From assembly GCF_003627795.1 (NCBI RefSeq), contig NZ_CP032686.1:558001-622000 (forward strand): 64,000 nt of DNA. The letters run 5' to 3'. A model generated the notes under the pieces. That model did no database searches. It was not told where the DNA came from and worked only from the letters and a program-made list of their open reading frames with translations. The translations under genes were made by a program, and so were the position numbers. Origin of the DNA: Rhizobium sp. CCGE531 (lineage in GTDB: Bacteria > Pseudomonadota > Alphaproteobacteria > Rhizobiales > Rhizobiaceae). This document shows, one piece after another, positions 61,363 to 64,000 of the stretch (position 1 is its first letter; the number at the start of each line of letters is the position of its first letter).

Positions 61363-63723
61363 ATGTTCAACCCCAGCGAGGACGAGATCCAGTCGCTTGT
61401 CGACCAGATGACGGTTGCCGAGAAGGTCGATCTTCTAAGTGGGCGCGGCTTGTGGAAGACGGCGGCAATTGAAAGATTGGATATTCCTTCGGTTGTGATG
61501 ACCGACGGCGCTTACGGTGTCCGGTACTCGACGACCCAGATCGATGCCGGCGATAACGACGAAGATAGTCTGCAGGCATTCCTAGACGTTGTGGGCCAAC
61601 AGGGCGATGGATCGGGCGGCATGTTCGGTACCACCCGCCCGGCAACGTGTTTTCCGAACGGCAATCTGCTTGGCTGCTCATGGGATGTCGATCTGGCCTA
61701 CCGCATGGGAACCGCATTGGCGGCCGAATGCCAGGATTTCGGTGTTCACCTGCTGCTTGGGCCCGGCATCAACATCAGGCGCACGCCGCTGGCGGGCCGG
61801 GCCTACGAATATTACTCCGAAGATCCAGTCATCAGCGGCGATATCGCGGCTGGGGTCATCTCGGGACTGCAAGATAATGGCGTAGGTTCCTCGCTGAAGC
61901 ATTTTGCCTGCAACAACTCCGAAATGGAGCGGACGACCACCAGCTCTGATGTCGACGAGCGGGCCCTGCGCGAAATCTACTTGGCGGGGTTCGAACGCGC
62001 GGCCGAAAAGAGCGCGCCGTGGACGGTGATGAGCGCTTATAATCCGCTAAACGGCATCCAGGCTGCCGAACATCATTGGCTGCTGACATCGGTGCTGCGC
62101 GAGGAATGGGGTTATGACGGCCTGGTCATGTCCGACTGGCATGCGATCAAGGATCGTGGAGCCGCGCTCAATGCCGGCACCGATCTCGACATGCCGGAAA
62201 GCCGGCCGCGCAAGGCGCGCCTGCTTGCAGCGGTCGAAGTCGGGGATGTTCAGCCCGAGGTCATCGATGCGGCCTGCATGAGGGTTCTGTCGTTGGTCGC
62301 CAAATGCAAGACGCACGAGCGGCGCGGTATCAAGGCGGACCTTGAAGCACACCATGCACTGGCGCGCGACATCGCAGCGGAATCGATCGTATTGCTGCGC
62401 AACGAAGGCAGGGCGCTGCCTCTTGATCCCGCTGGCTTGGGCAACCTCCTGATCGTTGGTGATGGCGCGCTTACTCCCGTCATCCAGGGGTCGGGCTCGG
62501 CCACCACGAATCCCTACAAGGTGGATAGTCCATTCGCTCAAATCTCCGCGCGGGCGGGACAGGGCTTCAAAGTTCGGCACCAGCCTTTCTCATCATCCGC
62601 GCAAGTGGGCTCGTCGGCTTCGGTCGACGCGATCGTTGACGCCGCATCGCACGCCGATGTCGTCGTGGTGTTTGCCCAGAACGAGCCAAGCCTGAATGGC
62701 GAAGGTAACGACCGCCACTCGCTGAAGCTTGCCCCTAGTCATGACGCTCTCATCGCGGCACTTTCGGCGACAGGTCGCAAGCTGATCGTCGTGCTCTCGA
62801 TGCCGGACACGGTCGAGATGCCCTGGATCGAGGATGTCGATGCCGTGCTGGCCAGTTTCTACGCCGGCCAGGGCGGTGGCGAGGCACTGGCCCGCATCCT
62901 GTTCGGCGAGCAGAACCCTTGCGGCAAGCTATCGGCCAGCATGCCGGTTCGCGTGCAGGACATTCCGGGATGGCACACTTATCCGGGGGAGCGAGGCCAT
63001 CATCCCTATAGCGAGGGCATTTTCGTCGGCTATCGGTTTTATGATCTTAAGGCGATTGCCCCGGCATTCCCCTTCGGGCATGGGCTCAGCTACACCTCGT
63101 TCGTCTATGAGATGATCGAGATCGATCAGGCCGAAATTGGCGTAGATACCACGTGCACCGTGCAGGTCACCGTCCGCAATAGCGGCCCGGTCGCCGGTAA
63201 GGAAATCGTCCAGCTTTATGTGCGCCCGCATGCGCCAGGCCTGAGACGGCCGGTCCGCGAACTCAAGGTCTTTAGCAAGGTGGATCTGCAGCCGGGCGAG
63301 GCGAAGACGGTGTGTTTCACGCTGACGTCGCGCGATTTCCGCTATTTCGACACGGCGCGCTCCGCCTGGGTTCTGGATGCCGAAGCCTTCGAGATCGAGG
63401 CCGCCGCTTCTTCGCGCGATATCCGTCTGTCCGCCATCCTGAGGTGTCGCCCTGAAGCCGCCGCGTTGCCCGTCATCCTACCCAACTCGCCAACTGCGAT
63501 CGTCTTCTCTCATCCGAAGGCGGAGGCTGCCCTTGTCGATTTCATCGTCACGGCGCTTTCCATTTCGGAGGTCGAAGCCACGGCACTTCTCGCCAAGACG
63601 AAAGGGTCCTTCCTCGGCTTCTACGACACGCTGAGTTGGTATGTCGGCGATAGCGTCAAGGAGAGCGACATCGCCCGGATCTTCGTGCGCTTAAACGACG
63701 ACCATGACAAGGATATGCAATGA
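61363..63723 (+). CDS. GH3 beta-glucosidase
   Basis: 786 aa from ATG 61363 (GGAG upstream), 32 bp after the MarR gene. No signal peptide, so cytoplasmic. GH3 N-domain with LSGRGLWKTAAIERLDIPSV, LLGPGINIRRTPLAGRAYEY, LKHFACNNSEMERTTTSSDV and the nucleophile Asp in YDGLVMSDWHAIKDRG. C-domain with SGSATTNPYKVDSPFAQI, then an FnIII-like domain (TVRNSGPVAGKEIVQLYVRP). A C-terminal addition beyond about residue 700 is family-variable. Removes terminal beta-glucosyl residues. Confidence 0.92.
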   Translation: MFNPSEDEIQSLVDQMTVAEKVDLLSGRGLWKTAAIERLDIPSVVMTDGAYGVRYSTTQIDAGDNDEDSLQAFLDVVGQQGDGSGGMFGTTRPATCFPNGNLLGCSWDVDLAYRMGTALAAECQDFGVHLLLGPGINIRRTPLAGRAYEYYSEDPVISGDIAAGVISGLQDNGVGSSLKHFACNNSEMERTTTSSDVDERALREIYLAGFERAAEKSAPWTVMSAYNPLNGIQAAEHHWLLTSVLREEWGYDGLVMSDWHAIKDRGAALNAGTDLDMPESRPRKARLLAAVEVGDVQPEVIDAACMRVLSLVAKCKTHERRGIKADLEAHHALARDIAAESIVLLRNEGRALPLDPAGLGNLLIVGDGALTPVIQGSGSATTNPYKVDSPFAQISARAGQGFKVRHQPFSSSAQVGSSASVDAIVDAASHADVVVVFAQNEPSLNGEGNDRHSLKLAPSHDALIAALSATGRKLIVVLSMPDTVEMPWIEDVDAVLASFYAGQGGGEALARILFGEQNPCGKLSASMPVRVQDIPGWHTYPGERGHHPYSEGIFVGYRFYDLKAIAPAFPFGHGLSYTSFVYEMIEIDQAEIGVDTTCTVQVTVRNSGPVAGKEIVQLYVRPHAPGLRRPVRELKVFSKVDLQPGEAKTVCFTLTSRDFRYFDTARSAWVLDAEAFEIEAAASSRDIRLSAILRCRPEAAALPVILPNSPTAIVFSHPKAEAALVDFIVTALSISEVEATALLAKTKGSFLGFYDTLSWYVGDSVKESDIARIFVRLNDDHDKDMQ

Positions 63724-64000
63724 CGAGGCGAGCCTTGATCCGAACGACCGGCGGCCAGGCAGAGAGGTGGTCAAAGAAGATCTATTATTCCTTATAATGC
63801 CGAAAAAGGTCATCACTGCGTAAAAGGCAACATTCTTCAGGTGACCTTCCTGTTCCATAATAGCGTCTTCGGCCGCATTTTTAATGTTTTCAGTGACTTG
63901 GTCGTTGAATGATCAAGGATAGGCTGGTTCGTGTCCCATCAAGGCGAGAGGAGCTCACTCGAGCAACGTTCCTTCGCGGTAGACGGAATTGGCTCTACAT
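63724..64000. other. Intergenic region to window edge
   Basis: 277 bp after the GH3 gene, AT-richer, with no recognised gene start, hairpin or repeat. The next gene must lie beyond the window. Confidence 0.4.

Overview
The window looks like a Rhizobiaceae (Rhizobium/Agrobacterium-type alpha-proteobacterium) replicon, probably an accessory one. I infer this from high-GC alpha-proteobacterial codon use, FixL/FixJ-like signalling genes, a BgsB/BgsA-like beta-glucan locus, a rhizobial CspA with small companion proteins, and dense, tightly overlapped catabolic operons. No replication genes, canonical tRNAs, rRNAs or CRISPR arrays are seen.

Layout. 1-6055: a multi-PAS MASE1 histidine kinase (cut by the left edge) with two FixJ-like regulators and a lone receiver. 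6056-9177: spacer with an IS110-like remnant, an AAA/DUF4143 ATPase, a six-copy 23-bp-pitch repeat array and an orphan minus-strand terminator. 9178-10156: an alpha/beta hydrolase whose Tat signal peptide lies in another frame. 10234-15104 (minus): HlyD-like protein, GT2 synthase and six-hairpin glycosidase, resembling the c-di-GMP-activated mixed-linkage beta-glucan system. 15105-15955: intergenic DNA with a strongly folded RNA candidate and a degenerate tRNA-like cloverleaf. 15956-19611: exonuclease (frameshifted N-terminus), basic-tailed protein, flavin monooxygenase and a small secreted protein. 19700-22520: gene remnants (LysR, NmrA, SDR, epoxide hydrolase) around an intact J-domain gene. 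22700-25011: cspA, two small proteins, and an IS6-family element beside a truncated glycosyltransferase. 25314-27844: a CHASE-GGDEF-EAL protein with an overlapping small upstream ORF. 28266-28969: a Phd/VapC-type toxin-antitoxin pair.

29377-41270 holds a catabolic block: biotin carrier and biotin carboxylase, a degenerate second carrier, PxpB-PxpC-PxpA (5-oxoprolinase), an aminotransferase, a LysR regulator divergent from an SDR, a polar amino-acid ABC transporter and an RraA-like aldolase. Together they suggest uptake and ring opening of a lactam or amino-acid-derived compound.

41507-51060 is a complete nicotinate catabolic cluster. NicAB oxidises nicotinate to 6-hydroxynicotinate, NicC makes 2,5-dihydroxypyridine, NicX opens the ring, and NicD, NicF and NicE yield fumarate, with a NicR-like MarR regulator. 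nicC and nicAB diverge from a region with two copies of a near-palindrome, and a 42-codon small ORF overlaps the nicA start.

51074-63723 continues with GH106-like and GH63-like hydrolases, a PotDBCA-like ABC importer with two GntR-type operator palindromes upstream, an isochorismatase-fold hydrolase, a second NicR-like MarR protein and a GH3 beta-glucosidase. One hypothesis is that this arm imports and deglycosylates a plant conjugate that feeds the nicotinate route.
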